A DNA stretch of 55,821 nt from Deltaproteobacteria bacterium (GTDB lineage Bacteria > Myxococcota_A > Polyangia > Polyangiales > Sandaracinaceae). The translations under genes were made by a program, and so were the position numbers. The stretch lies in contig JAFLCL010000026.1 in the NCBI GenBank assembly GCA_017303575.1, positions 1-55,821 of the forward strand, read 5' to 3'. Under the pieces are notes generated by a model, which saw only the letters and a list, made by a program, of their open reading frames with translations, searched no databases and was not told where the DNA came from. Of the stretch, positions 36,329 to 46,048 are shown piece by piece. Position 1 is the first letter of the stretch. Every line of letters starts with the position of its first letter.

Positions 36329-37441
36329 ATGCCGCGCACCGCTCGTCTGCACGTCCCGGGCGGAGTCTTCCACCTCGTCTCTCGCTTCGTTCGCGACGAG
36401 CCCGTCCTCGATCGCGAGGGCGCGCGTGACCACTACCTCCAGTGTGTCGGGGCAGCGAGCGCGAACTCGGACACGACGGTGCTCGCCTACTGCCTGATGT
36501 CGACCCACGTGCATCTCGTCGTCGTGCAGGGTGAGTCCCCGCTCGAGCGATTCACGAAGTCGCTGCACACCGCGTTTGCGCGGTGGGTGAACGAGGGACG
36601 CCAGCGCAGAGCGCAGGGGCCCGTGTTCGCAGGGCGACCGCGCACGCTCCTCGTGGACGCCGACGAGTACCTGCTGCAGCTCGTTCGCTACGTGCACAAC
36701 AATCCCGTGCGCGCGGGCGTGGCACGCACCGCACGCGGCAGCGCATGGTCGAGCCATCGCGCGTACCTCGGACGCGTGGAGGCGCCCGAGTGGCTGCGGA
36801 TCGGCTACGTTCTGGGGCGTTTCGGCCGGGTCGCTTCGCGTGCGGCGGCGACGTTCGATGCGTTCGTCGACGAAGGTCGGAGCGAGCCGCGCCGACCCGA
36901 GCTCAGCGGCGCGCTCGACTCGCGCGAAGCATCGGCCGTGCGCAAGACGATGGGTGATGGTCATCGCGTCAGCGACGGTGTGCTCGGGGACGACGTCTTC
37001 ACCTCGAAGGTTCGGCGCGACGCCGCGCGCGTGGAGGCTGCGCTTTCGAGCCGCGGAAGCGAGCGTCGCGCCGGGCCCGTCGATCGACCGACGGCGCGGC
37101 AGGTGATCGACGCCGTGCTCGACCACCGCGGCCTCGACGCGATCGAGCTCACGGAGCGGCCGAGATCGCAGCGATCGACGGGCGTGAAGCGACTCGCGAC
37201 GTGGGTGTGGGTGCACGAGTACGAGGGGCGCCAGGTCGACATCGCGCGCGCGCTCGGGCTTCACACGAGCGTGGTGAGCAGGCACTACGGCGAGGCGCTC
37301 GCGTCCGCGGCCGAGTACGACGAAGAGGCGACGGCGGTGACGGCCCGTCTGGCGAAGCGGAAGCGTCGGGTGGCGAAGAAGACGGCAGCCGACGCGGATG
37401 GCTTCCGTGTTCGCTACCACGTCGACGTGAACGAGACCTGA
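36329..37441 (+). CDS. REP-associated tyrosine transposase (Y1/HUH, IS200-like) with DnaA-like C-terminal domain
   Basis: A 370-residue RAYT. The N-terminal HUH domain (residues about 1-165) has the His-hydrophobe-His motif H60-V-H62 in THVHLVVV, and a candidate catalytic Tyr Y121 in VRYVHNNPVRAG. The last 80 residues have a DnaA-C-terminal-like DNA-binding pattern (VDIARALGLHTSVVSRHY), common in the RAYT family. Upstream starts exist but overlap PPDK; ATG 36329 begins the conserved MPRTARLHVPGGVFH N-terminus. It probably nicks and pastes single-stranded DNA near the flanking repeats. Confidence 0.88.
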   Translation: MPRTARLHVPGGVFHLVSRFVRDEPVLDREGARDHYLQCVGAASANSDTTVLAYCLMSTHVHLVVVQGESPLERFTKSLHTAFARWVNEGRQRRAQGPVFAGRPRTLLVDADEYLLQLVRYVHNNPVRAGVARTARGSAWSSHRAYLGRVEAPEWLRIGYVLGRFGRVASRAAATFDAFVDEGRSEPRRPELSGALDSREASAVRKTMGDGHRVSDGVLGDDVFTSKVRRDAARVEAALSSRGSERRAGPVDRPTARQVIDAVLDHRGLDAIELTERPRSQRSTGVKRLATWVWVHEYEGRQVDIARALGLHTSVVSRHYGEALASAAEYDEEATAVTARLAKRKRRVAKKTAADADGFRVRYHVDVNET

Positions 37442-37480
37442 TGCGAGCGAGTGTCGCGTCATGCGAGCGAGTGCCGCGTC
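37441..37480 (+). repeat. 20-bp tandem repeat after RAYT stop
   Basis: Two 20-bp copies beginning ATGCGAGCGAGTG, at 37441-37460 and 37461-37480, with a single mismatch. The first starts on the last base of the RAYT stop. Confidence 0.75.
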
Positions 37481-37497
37481 CGTCCTGAGTCCCGCCG

Positions 37498-37578
37498 AAT
37501 GCAACGACGCAGGACCGTCCCGGTCTCGCCGTCCCGTCTCGCTCTGCCTCCGAATGCAACGACGCAGGACCGTCCCGG
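37498..37578 (-). repeat. Two right-end 26-bp repeats in inverted orientation
   Basis: Identical copies at 37498-37523 and 37553-37578 are inverted relative to the left-end repeats. A partial GTCCCGG remnant follows near 37590-37600. The region to 37617 contains nothing else recognisable. Confidence 0.88.
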
Positions 37579-37617
37579 TTTGGGCGGGTCGTCCCGGTCT
37601 GGACGGTCCGCGATCGA

Positions 37618-40600
37618 CTACGCGCGCACGCCGCCGCCGAGCATCACGAGCCAGCGGTCGGGGCGCACGATCCCTTCGCGCCGCGCGGTCTCGAGGGCGG
37701 CCTCGATCGCCGCAGCGCCGTCGCTACCGCCGACGAGCGAGGCGCGCCGAGCGCGCGCCGCCGCCGCGTGCAGCTCCATGTCGCACTGCTCGAAGCCCTC
37801 GATCGCACGCGAGAGATGTCGTCGCGCCGCCGCGTCGTCGCGTGCGACCTGCGAGACCCGTCCCGCCACGAGCGCCGCGAGCGCCTCGGTGTAGGGCCGC
37901 TTCATCTTGGCGAGGTGCGCCTCGATGGCGCGTGCTCGATCGAGGTGGGGCTTGGGGCGAGCGCTCCGTGCTGCGAGCTCGAGCTCGATCGACGCGTCGG
38001 TCGCCGAGAGGAAGGCGTCGTAGAACTGCATGGCCAGGATGCGAGACTTCGACAGCGCAGGCCTCGCAGCCTCGAGACGCGCGCGGGCCTGCTCAGGGCG
38101 ATCCTCGTAGAGGTCGAACATCAGCTCGCCGTAGAGCCGCCAGAAGTGCATCGCGTGAAAGCCCAGGCGTGACCAGCGAGAGAGCGCGTTCTCGAGCGCA
38201 TCGCGGCCGCGCGCGACGTCGTCGTCCATCGCTGCGATCACCCAGCCGTGCACCTCGGCATACGTCGCGGCGAACCGATCGCCGACGTCGTTCGCCTCGC
38301 GGAGGTGTCGCTCGGTCATCACCCGCAGCTCCGACATGCGGCCCATGGCGAAGAGCGACGTGCGACCGAGCGAGACTGCCGCGGTGCGCTCCCAGGTGGC
38401 CGGCGTGCCCGTCGCGCGGAGCTTGATCGGTGCGCCCAGGCCCAGGCTCGCGCCCTCGCGCCAGCGGCCCGTCGTGACGGAAGCGCCGGACTCGCAAGCG
38501 TCCGCGAGGCCGCGGAGGTAGTCGTCGTCGAGCTCCTCCGCGATGCGTCGCGCGGCCTCGAGCCACGACTTCGCACGCGGGTATCCCGCTTCTCCGCCGC
38601 GACAGAGCGTGACCGCGTTGAAGCACAGGCCCACCGCCACGCGACGCGGCTCGCCCGCAGCGATCGCGTCGAGGAGGAAGCGCGCGAGGAAGCCGTAGCC
38701 GCGCAGCGGGTCGATCATCATCAAGCCGACGCCCGCGGCGCGCGCAGCATCCACGCGCGCGATCACCGCGGGCGCGAGCTCGGACTCTCGTCTCGCGGTG
38801 AAGCTCCCATCGAGGCGACGGATGCGCAGGATGCGTGCGATCGCGCGCGCCATCGCCTCGAGCTGGGACTCGGGGTAGCGCAGGCGCACACCCGCGAGCA
38901 CGCGACGCAAGACGGCGACGCCCTCGTCGACGTTGCCGCACTTGAGCCACTCCTCGGCGGCGCGCCGCTCGAGCCGCTCGCGCGCGTCCCCCGTCGATCG
39001 CTCCGCGCACGCGAGGAAACGCGGCGCAGCCTCTGCGGCACGACCCGCGCGCACGAGCGCCTCTGCGAGCTCGACGTCGATGCGCGACCGCTCTCCCGTG
39101 TCGCTGCACATCGCGAGCGCATCGAGGTACAGCGCGGCAGCGCGATCGAACGCGAGCGCGCGCGTGGCACGCTCCGCGGCGCGCAGCTGGAACGGCAGGG
39201 CGCGCGCGGCGTCGCCACCTCGCGAGAGGTGATGGGCGACCGACTCGGGATCGGCGTGCGTCTCGGCCGCGAGCGAGTCTCCGAGCGCGGCGTGGAGCGA
39301 CTTGCGCTCCTCTGCGCCGAACGCGCTCGCGACGACCTCGCGAATTCGATCGTGGTAGGGCTCGACCAGCTCCGTGACGCCGCCTCCGCTGCGCAGGAGA
39401 GAGCGGGACGCGAGCAGTCGCACGGCAGGCAGTGGGTCACGATCGTGACCTGCGGCGCGCGCGAGGACGGTCGGTGCGAGCGGCACGCCCGCGAGCGCGC
39501 TCAGGCCGAGGAGGGCGCGGGCGTCGTCGGGCAGCTCGGCCACACGCTGCGCGATCGCGTGCTCGACGCTCTGCACGTCGGTGTGGTGCGCGCGGATCGC
39601 GTGTCGGGCGAGCTCGGTGAGGAAGAACGGCACACCCGCCGCACCCTCCGCGATGCGCATCGCGAAGCGTGACGCGTCCTCGGTGTCGCTCGCCCCGAGC
39701 ATGCTGCGCGCGAGCGACTCTGCTTCGTCGCTGCTGAGCGGTCCGAGATCGATCTCCTTGAGACGCTCGGCGCTGCGATGCCGCATCGCCTCGAGCACCG
39801 GCGCGCGCTCCCCGCTACGCACCGTCGCGAGCGTGAGGATGCGTGAGCTCGAGCGTGGGTCGATCATGCGCTCGATGAACGCCGCGCTGTCGGCATCGCT
39901 CCACTGGAGATCGTCGATCAGGATCACGATCGGCAGCGTCTGCGACCAACGAAGGAGCAGCTCGCGCGCCGCCTCCGCGGCCGCGGCCAACACCGCGCCG
40001 GGCGTGTCGAGCTCCGGATCCGCGGGCGCCGCCGCGAAGAGATCCACCGCACCCAGCACGGGGAACACGCGCACGAGCGCCTCGATGTGCGGCGGCACGA
40101 GCGCCGAGATCTCCGTCGTCGGAAGTCGCGAGAGCCGAGCGGCCATCGCGTCCACCACGCCGTCGAGTGTCTTGAACGGCACCTCTTCGCGTTGGTAGCA
40201 GCGGCCCGCGAGCACGATGGCGCGGCCTTCGCGCTCGAGCTCCTCGGCGAAGCATCGGATGAGCGCGGACTTGCCCATGCCGGAGGCAGCACGCACGACG
40301 ACAGTGCGTGGCTTGCCTGCCGCCACGCGTGAGAGCTCGTCCGCGAGGAGGGCGCGCTCCGCGACGCGGCCGACGAAGGGTGGCTCGCCGACTTCCCTCG
40401 TGTCGTCGTCGTGCGGCTCTCCGTCGAGCCACGCGAGGATCGAGGCTGCGCCCGCGCGGCGGCTCGGATCACGCTCGAGCAGACGCGCGACGAGCTCGTC
40501 GAGCACCGCGTCGACGCCGTCGACGCGATCCGACGTGCGTGGCGCCTCGCGATCGAGCTTCGCGATCAACGTCGCTGCGTAGTGCGCCTCGTGGAACGGC

Positions 40601-41355
40601 GGCTCACCGACGATCGCTTGGTAGAGCATCGCGCCCACCGCATACCAATCGGCTGCGGGACCGGGCGCGCGGCCCTCGACCACCTCGGGCGCGACGTACT
40701 CGGGCGTCCCATCGATCGAGTCCAGCTCGGCGCGCTCCGCGCGCGGTCGCTCGCGCACGAGGCCGAAGTCGAGCACCACGGTGCGGCCCGTGGGCTCGAC
40801 GAGCACGTTCGAAGGCTTGAGATCGCAGTGCACCATGCCTGCTGCGTGGAGCGCGGAGATCGCGGCGACCAAGCCGCGCGTCGCCTCGCGCAGACGGTCG
40901 AGATCGGCGACGGGGCGCGACATGCGGCCTGGCACGTACCAATCGCTCTCGGGCCCTGCCGCGCGCGCGTCCCGCTCGAGCACGCGTCGTGTGCGCGTCT
41001 CGATGCGTGTCGACACAAGGAGATCGGCGCGATCGAGGCGTGGCAGGGTCGCGCACCAGGCGTCGAAACGCACGCCCGCGATCGCCTCCATCGTGAAGTA
41101 CGCGGCGCCATCCTCGGAGAAGAGCTCGTAGAGGGCGACGAGGTTCGGATGGGCGAGCGAGGCGAGGGATCGGAACTCACGCTTCAGGCGCGCGAGATCG
41201 GTCGGGTCGGTGCCGTGCAGCGTCTTGAGCGCGACCTCCATGCGACGCTCGCGATCCCACGCGAGCTGCACGAGACCCATGCCGCCGGAGCCGAGCGTGC
41301 GACGAATCTCGAAGCGGCTCGGTTGCTCTCGACGCTTGGTGGCCACCGCGGACAT
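37618..41355 (-). CDS. Multidomain Ser/Thr kinase-AAA ATPase regulator (PknK-like layout)
   Basis: A 1245-residue protein. Residues about 12-300 are a protein kinase (GSGGMGLVQLAWD, CDLKPSNVLVE, DFGLVRERP). Residues about 330-620 are a STAND/AAA-type ATPase with Walker A VRAASGMGKSALIRC and Walker B IVILIDDLQWSDADSAAFIE. The remaining 600 residues are helical TPR-like repeats (LRAAERATRALAFDRAAALYLDALAM). The layout is like mycobacterial PknK without the final LuxR-type helix-turn-helix. It lies 48 bases after the carboxylase subunit gene and is thus probably in its transcript, suggesting a regulatory or signalling tie. Confidence 0.9.
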   Translation of the reverse strand: MSAVATKRREQPSRFEIRRTLGSGGMGLVQLAWDRERRMEVALKTLHGTDPTDLARLKREFRSLASLAHPNLVALYELFSEDGAAYFTMEAIAGVRFDAWCATLPRLDRADLLVSTRIETRTRRVLERDARAAGPESDWYVPGRMSRPVADLDRLREATRGLVAAISALHAAGMVHCDLKPSNVLVEPTGRTVVLDFGLVRERPRAERAELDSIDGTPEYVAPEVVEGRAPGPAADWYAVGAMLYQAIVGEPPFHEAHYAATLIAKLDREAPRTSDRVDGVDAVLDELVARLLERDPSRRAGAASILAWLDGEPHDDDTREVGEPPFVGRVAERALLADELSRVAAGKPRTVVVRAASGMGKSALIRCFAEELEREGRAIVLAGRCYQREEVPFKTLDGVVDAMAARLSRLPTTEISALVPPHIEALVRVFPVLGAVDLFAAAPADPELDTPGAVLAAAAEAARELLLRWSQTLPIVILIDDLQWSDADSAAFIERMIDPRSSSRILTLATVRSGERAPVLEAMRHRSAERLKEIDLGPLSSDEAESLARSMLGASDTEDASRFAMRIAEGAAGVPFFLTELARHAIRAHHTDVQSVEHAIAQRVAELPDDARALLGLSALAGVPLAPTVLARAAGHDRDPLPAVRLLASRSLLRSGGGVTELVEPYHDRIREVVASAFGAEERKSLHAALGDSLAAETHADPESVAHHLSRGGDAARALPFQLRAAERATRALAFDRAAALYLDALAMCSDTGERSRIDVELAEALVRAGRAAEAAPRFLACAERSTGDARERLERRAAEEWLKCGNVDEGVAVLRRVLAGVRLRYPESQLEAMARAIARILRIRRLDGSFTARRESELAPAVIARVDAARAAGVGLMMIDPLRGYGFLARFLLDAIAAGEPRRVAVGLCFNAVTLCRGGEAGYPRAKSWLEAARRIAEELDDDYLRGLADACESGASVTTGRWREGASLGLGAPIKLRATGTPATWERTAAVSLGRTSLFAMGRMSELRVMTERHLREANDVGDRFAATYAEVHGWVIAAMDDDVARGRDALENALSRWSRLGFHAMHFWRLYGELMFDLYEDRPEQARARLEAARPALSKSRILAMQFYDAFLSATDASIELELAARSARPKPHLDRARAIEAHLAKMKRPYTEALAALVAGRVSQVARDDAAARRHLSRAIEGFEQCDMELHAAAARARRASLVGGSDGAAAIEAALETARREGIVRPDRWLVMLGGGVRA

Positions 41356-41403
41356 CGCGCGATGATCGCCAAGCGCGAGGCGCCCGTACAGCGCGTTGCG
41401 ACG

Positions 41404-44250
41404 TCACCCGCGTGGGGCGCGGGGCGTTCTCGTGAGAACGGAATCGAGGTGCGCGAGGGTGCTCGCTCGCAGGCGTGCGGCACGAGCGGCCGCGGACTCC
41501 TCGACCACGCGCTCGTCGGGCGTCACGCGGAAGAGCGGCTGTCCCTTCTGCACGATCGTTCCGTCGCCCGTGACGAGCACTGCGTCGATCGTGCCCGCGA
41601 AGGGTGCGAGCACCTTGTTGAACATCTTCATGACCTCGATCACGTAGAGCGGCTGCCCGGCCGTGAAGTGCATGCCGACGGTGACGAACGGCGGAAGATG
41701 CGGCGCCTCTTGCGCATAGAACATCCCGCCCGAGATCGCCGCGATCTCGCCCGAGTGCGCGCGCGGCGGGGGCGCGAGCACCTTGCGCATGCGGCTCTGG
41801 AGCGAGGCGTCGAGCAATCGCCGCGGGATCGTGACGGACAGATCCTCCTCGACGGTCAGCTCGAAGAAGCCGGTGCGAAGCCCGAGGCCCGCGGCGAGCG
41901 AGAGCGTCTCGAGACCGAGCTGGAAGCCTTCGTGTGACGCGCGCACCGCGTTCCACGTGCTCGCGTCGAACCCCGGCGGTGGCTCCTCGCGTGCGAGGAG
42001 CGCGCAGGTCTGTTCCCACGAGGTGTCCTGCGGCAGGCGCGCGGTCAGCGTTCGGTAGAACGCGCGCCCGCGCTCGAGCACCTCGTGATCGTGATCCCAG
42101 ATCACGTGCGCGGCGGGTGCGTCCGCGCGGAAGTCCATGTTGAGGAGCCAGTACGTGTCCGCGAGGACCTCGAGCGGGTTCGTGATCCACACGATGCGCT
42201 CGCCCTCGGCGCGGAACGATCGACGATGCCGCGACAGCCAACCCGAGAGCACGTGCGGCTCGGCCAAGAGCGCTTCGAGGGGGCGACGAAGGAGCGTCTC
42301 TTTCAGCGAGAGGATGCGTCGCGTCGCGCGCTCGGCCTCGCCCGTCACGTCCCCCACGAGGCGTGAGGGCAGCGTGGAGAAGACCACGTCGAGATCGATC
42401 TCCGCGGCAGCCTCCGCGAGCAGGCCCACCTGCGCGAGGTAGGGCAGCACGAAGCGCGTGGTCGGGCGTGCCCACACGTCCCGCGCGAGGAACCAGTGGA
42501 TCAGGCCGTAGTGGAACGCGTTGTTCGTCTGCAGATCGATGCCGCGCAGCTTCATGCGACGCAGGATCTCGAGGAGGCGCTCGTAGCTCTCGCGGCGCTC
42601 TCCGCCGTAGGTGACGAGCAACGCGATGTTCGAGTCGTACGCGCCCGCGAGGCGGTAGTGGACGAACTGCCCCGTGTCCGGGTTCCGCTCGCAGATGCCT
42701 TGGTCGTCGCGGATCTCGAACGGGGCAGGCGCCGTCCACTCCTGGATGAGCCCACCGGCGTGCGGTGCGAGTGAACGATCGGTGGCGTTGAGACGCGCCT
42801 CCGCCGCAGCGCCGTGTCGCGGGATCCGCGTCGGTCGCGGCAGGCGCTCCCCATGCCTCGCGAGGAGCACCATCGCCTCGACGATCGAGCGCACCTCGAA
42901 GAAGTCGGACGGATCCTCCGGATGCGTGAAGCGGAGCGCGTAGCAGAGCTCGGAGACCCGGTGCTCGACCTGGATGCGGGTGTTCACCTCCATGAAGAAG
43001 TGCCCCGTCTCGCCGCGACCGCCGGCGACGATGCACTCGAACGTCGATGCGGAGTTCAGCCCCACCGCACGGCCGAAGCGCTCCGCTTCGTCCTCCATCT
43101 TCACGAGCACCGCGAGATCGGCCTCGAGCGTCGCCGCGGCGGCCGCGCGCCCTCTCTCGCGTGCCTCCTCGATCGCGGCAGCCAGGCCTTCCTGCGTCAC
43201 CGAGATCTCGAGCAGCTTCTGCTCGTGCATCTGCACCGAGCAGTCACGACCGCCGAGCGAGATGCACCACTGGCCATTGCCGAGCAGCTGGATCTCGTTG
43301 TGGCGCGTCTCTTCGATGTTGAGCTCCACGACGAGGTTCTTGTCGTCGCCGACGCCGCCGGCCTTCACCTCGGCGAGGATCTCGCGCACGGCCGCGGGTG
43401 CCTCGGTCGCGGCCACGACGATGCGCTGGCCCTTGCCACCACCGCCGCCGATCGCCTTGAGGCGCACGCGCTGCCCCGGATGCGACGCGAGGATGGACGC
43501 CACAGCGCGCGCGACGGCGTCGCCGAGCTCGTCGATCTCGTAGAGGTCGATGCGCGCCGCATACGACGCGTCGAGCACGCGGCCTGCGGCGACCGCGAGA
43601 TCGGTGCCCTCGGCGAGCGCCTCTGCGGGCACGGCGAGACCACGCGCGGAGACCAACGCGCGCAGCGCCTCGAGGCTCGGGTGCTTCTCGAGCAAGAGGC
43701 GCGTCGTGACGTCGTCGATGCCGGGCGTGATGGTGACGCCCTCACGCAGCGCCGTGCGCTTGGCCTCGTCCTTCTTGCCTGCGGCGGCCTGCACGCGCGA
43801 GCGCGGGCCGATGAAGACGATCCCGGCCTCCTCGAGCGCCCGCGAGAATTCCTCGTCCTCCGACATGAAGCCGTAGCCGGCGAAGACGTGCGTGTAGCCG
43901 TGCGCGCGACAGATCGCGACGATCTCGCGCATGCGCTCGTGGCGCTCGTCCTTGGTCGCACCGCTGTAGTCGCGCACACGGTGGACGTGATCCGGTCGCA
44001 GGCCTCGCAGCTCGGGCGCGAGCGCGTTCGGGTAGACGATCGCGTCCTTCTCGGAGAGCAGGATGCCCGCGTGCGTGATGCCCATCTCGCGGAAGACGTC
44101 CAGCGCCTCCTTGCGGATCGGGCCGCGGCACACGACGAGCGGGCGCACGTCCTCGCACGCGAAGCTGCGGGCCCAGCTCGAGGGATGCAGCGAGAGCCGT
44201 CGATCGCCGGTGGTCTCGGGGTTCGCGCCGTACCAGTCGTAGTGAGTCAT
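41404..44250 (-). CDS. Acyl-CoA carboxylase biotin carboxylase-BCCP fusion subunit
   Basis: A 948-residue protein. The ATP-grasp biotin carboxylase core shows AIGGGGGKGQRIVVAAT (residue about 270) and MEVNTRIQVEHRVSE, with the carboxylase domain to about residue 500. A 300-residue linker/BT region follows. The C-terminal biotinyl domain has K875 in the motif EVMKMFNK, where nearly all relatives have EAMKM. ATG 44250 begins the conserved N-terminus. It pairs with the carboxyltransferase 115 bases upstream. Substrate could be acetyl-, propionyl- or a branched acyl-CoA. Confidence 0.88.
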   Translation of the reverse strand: MTHYDWYGANPETTGDRRLSLHPSSWARSFACEDVRPLVVCRGPIRKEALDVFREMGITHAGILLSEKDAIVYPNALAPELRGLRPDHVHRVRDYSGATKDERHERMREIVAICRAHGYTHVFAGYGFMSEDEEFSRALEEAGIVFIGPRSRVQAAAGKKDEAKRTALREGVTITPGIDDVTTRLLLEKHPSLEALRALVSARGLAVPAEALAEGTDLAVAAGRVLDASYAARIDLYEIDELGDAVARAVASILASHPGQRVRLKAIGGGGGKGQRIVVAATEAPAAVREILAEVKAGGVGDDKNLVVELNIEETRHNEIQLLGNGQWCISLGGRDCSVQMHEQKLLEISVTQEGLAAAIEEARERGRAAAAATLEADLAVLVKMEDEAERFGRAVGLNSASTFECIVAGGRGETGHFFMEVNTRIQVEHRVSELCYALRFTHPEDPSDFFEVRSIVEAMVLLARHGERLPRPTRIPRHGAAAEARLNATDRSLAPHAGGLIQEWTAPAPFEIRDDQGICERNPDTGQFVHYRLAGAYDSNIALLVTYGGERRESYERLLEILRRMKLRGIDLQTNNAFHYGLIHWFLARDVWARPTTRFVLPYLAQVGLLAEAAAEIDLDVVFSTLPSRLVGDVTGEAERATRRILSLKETLLRRPLEALLAEPHVLSGWLSRHRRSFRAEGERIVWITNPLEVLADTYWLLNMDFRADAPAAHVIWDHDHEVLERGRAFYRTLTARLPQDTSWEQTCALLAREEPPPGFDASTWNAVRASHEGFQLGLETLSLAAGLGLRTGFFELTVEEDLSVTIPRRLLDASLQSRMRKVLAPPPRAHSGEIAAISGGMFYAQEAPHLPPFVTVGMHFTAGQPLYVIEVMKMFNKVLAPFAGTIDAVLVTGDGTIVQKGQPLFRVTPDERVVEESAAARAARLRASTLAHLDSVLTRTPRAPRG

Positions 44251-44365
44251 CGTGGTCGGATGGGGCAAGCGGGGTCGGGGCCCCGCGCGGAGCACGAGCG
44301 GAGCGAGTGGAGCGGGAGGGGGCCCCGCTCGGCGGGGGAGGGCGCGCGCGCGCCATCGGGGAGGA
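44251..44365. other. GC-palindrome spacer between carboxylase subunit genes
   Basis: A gap with CGGGGCCCCG (44276-44285) and a 14-bp palindrome GGCGCGCGCGCGCC (44341-44354). These could form hairpins that modulate expression of the biotin subunit relative to the carboxyltransferase. No gene seen. Confidence 0.5.
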
Positions 44366-46000
44366 CTAGTGAAACTCTCGCTGCGGTCCGCTCATCGTCG
44401 TGGGCGTGTAGTGGCGCAGGAAGAAGGCCATCGATCGCGCCAGCGTCGCGCGCAGCTCGACCGGGTTCACGAGCCGCGAGATCGATCCGAGCGAGAGCGC
44501 CTCGCGCGGGTTCATCAGCTCCTTCTCGTAGCGGAGGTTCAGCTCGTGCTCGCGCGCCTTGAGCCACGACGCTCTCGCCTCGGGCTCCATCTTGCTGGCC
44601 TCCGCGCGGATCTTGCGGAGCTCGTCCTTGTAGACGAACTCCTTGCCCGCGGGCCCCATGACGGCGACGCGCGTCGTCGGAAGCGCGAGCACGAGGTCTG
44701 CGCCCGTCGCGTAGTTGTTGAACGAGGCGTACGCGCCGCCGAACGCGTTGCGCACGAGGAGCAGGATGCGAGGCGTGCGCACGTCGACGATCGCGTCGAG
44801 CATCGCGCGGCCCGCGTGCACGATGCCGAGCGATTCCTGCTCACGACCGGGGAGGAAGCCCGTGGTGTCCTCCACGAAGACGATCGGCACGTTGTAGACG
44901 TTGCAGAAGCGGATGAAGCGCGCGGCCTTGTACGCGGCGGCGACGTCGATCTGTCCCGACGCGACGGCGCTGTTGTTCGCGACGAACCCGACGACGTGCC
45001 CGCCCATGCGACCGAACGCCGTGATCATGTTTCGCGCGCGTGAGGGCTGGAGCTCGAAGTAGTCGCCGTGATCGCAGACCTGCTGGATCAGGAAGCTGAT
45101 GTCGAACGGCGTGTTGAAGCCGCTCGGTGAGTCGAACGCCTTCTGGAACAAGGTGTCGAGCTCGAGGGTGGGGCGCTCGAGCGGATCGGTGGTCGGCAGG
45201 AACGGCGCGAACGAGTGGTTGTCGCTCGGCAGGTACGAGAGCAGACGCAGCGACGTGCGCAGCGCAGCGACCTCGTCTGCCACCGTGAGATCCGCGACGC
45301 CCGAGGCGCCGTGCACCTTCGGTCCGCCGAGGTCGTCGGGCGAGACGTCTTCACCGAGCACCGACTTCACCACGCCCGGTCCCGTGAGCCCGAAGAACGA
45401 GTCGCCGGGCTGGATGACGAACGAGCCTTGTCGCGGGAGGTAGCTGCCACCGCCCGCGTTGAAGCCGAACATGCACATGATGCTCGGAACCACGCCGCTG
45501 ATGCGGCGCAGCGCGGTGAACGCCTCGGCGTAGCCATCGAGACCACCGACGCCCGCGGGCACGTACGCGCCCGCCGAGTCGTTCATGCCGATCAGCGGCA
45601 GGCCGCGCTCGCCCGCGAGCTGGAACAGGCGCGCGAGCTTCTTGCCGTTCGTGGCGTCCATCGAGCCCGCGCGGACCGTGAAGTCGTGGCCGTAGCAGGC
45701 GACGTCGCGATCACCCACACGCAGGATCGCCGTCACGAGCGAGGCGCCGTCGAGGTTCGGTCCCCAGTTCTCGAACAGCACGTCCGGCCGCTCGGGCGTG
45801 AGCACGCGCAGGCGCTCCCACACCGTCATGCGGTGCTTCTGGTGCTGGCGGGCGACCGCCTCGGCGCCCTGCGCGGTGAAGGGACGCTCGCGCAGCGCCG
45901 CACCCTCCGCGAGGGCGCGGGAGTAGGGCGTCGAAGCGGCGGCCTCGGCGGGAGGGACGGAGAACGGGTCAACGAGCGTCGGGATGGGCCGTTCGGTCAT
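44366..46000 (-). CDS. Acyl-CoA carboxylase carboxyltransferase subunit
   Basis: A 544-residue carboxyltransferase of the PccB/AccD5/MccB type with crotonase folds in tandem. Signatures: [53 protein letters not shown] and [38 protein letters not shown] (read as successive blocks). It transfers carboxyl from carboxybiotin of the downstream BCCP fusion to an acyl-CoA. The acyl-CoA dehydrogenase 48 bases upstream suggests a branched-chain or odd-chain acyl-CoA pathway, but the substrate cannot be fixed. Confidence 0.9.
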   Translation of the reverse strand: MTERPIPTLVDPFSVPPAEAAASTPYSRALAEGAALRERPFTAQGAEAVARQHQKHRMTVWERLRVLTPERPDVLFENWGPNLDGASLVTAILRVGDRDVACYGHDFTVRAGSMDATNGKKLARLFQLAGERGLPLIGMNDSAGAYVPAGVGGLDGYAEAFTALRRISGVVPSIMCMFGFNAGGGSYLPRQGSFVIQPGDSFFGLTGPGVVKSVLGEDVSPDDLGGPKVHGASGVADLTVADEVAALRTSLRLLSYLPSDNHSFAPFLPTTDPLERPTLELDTLFQKAFDSPSGFNTPFDISFLIQQVCDHGDYFELQPSRARNMITAFGRMGGHVVGFVANNSAVASGQIDVAAAYKAARFIRFCNVYNVPIVFVEDTTGFLPGREQESLGIVHAGRAMLDAIVDVRTPRILLLVRNAFGGAYASFNNYATGADLVLALPTTRVAVMGPAGKEFVYKDELRKIRAEASKMEPEARASWLKAREHELNLRYEKELMNPREALSLGSISRLVNPVELRATLARSMAFFLRHYTPTTMSGPQREFH

Positions 46001-46048
46001 CGGGGCGTCGCATGATGCCCGCGCTCGTTGTCGTGGGGAAGGTGTCGA

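Larger units (their letters stand above)
36175..37578 (+). mobile_element. RAYT transposon-like unit bounded by inverted REP-like repeats
   Basis: The unit consists of three 26-bp repeats beginning CCGGGACGGTCCTGCG on the left (36175-36200, 36216-36241, 36275-36300), the transposase gene, and two exact inverted copies on the right (37498-37523, 37553-37578). Left copy 3 differs at two positions. Each repeat holds a small dyad, GGAC-G-GTCC. The arrangement is like REP/RAYT systems. The left boundary abuts the PPDK stop by one base. Confidence 0.75.
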
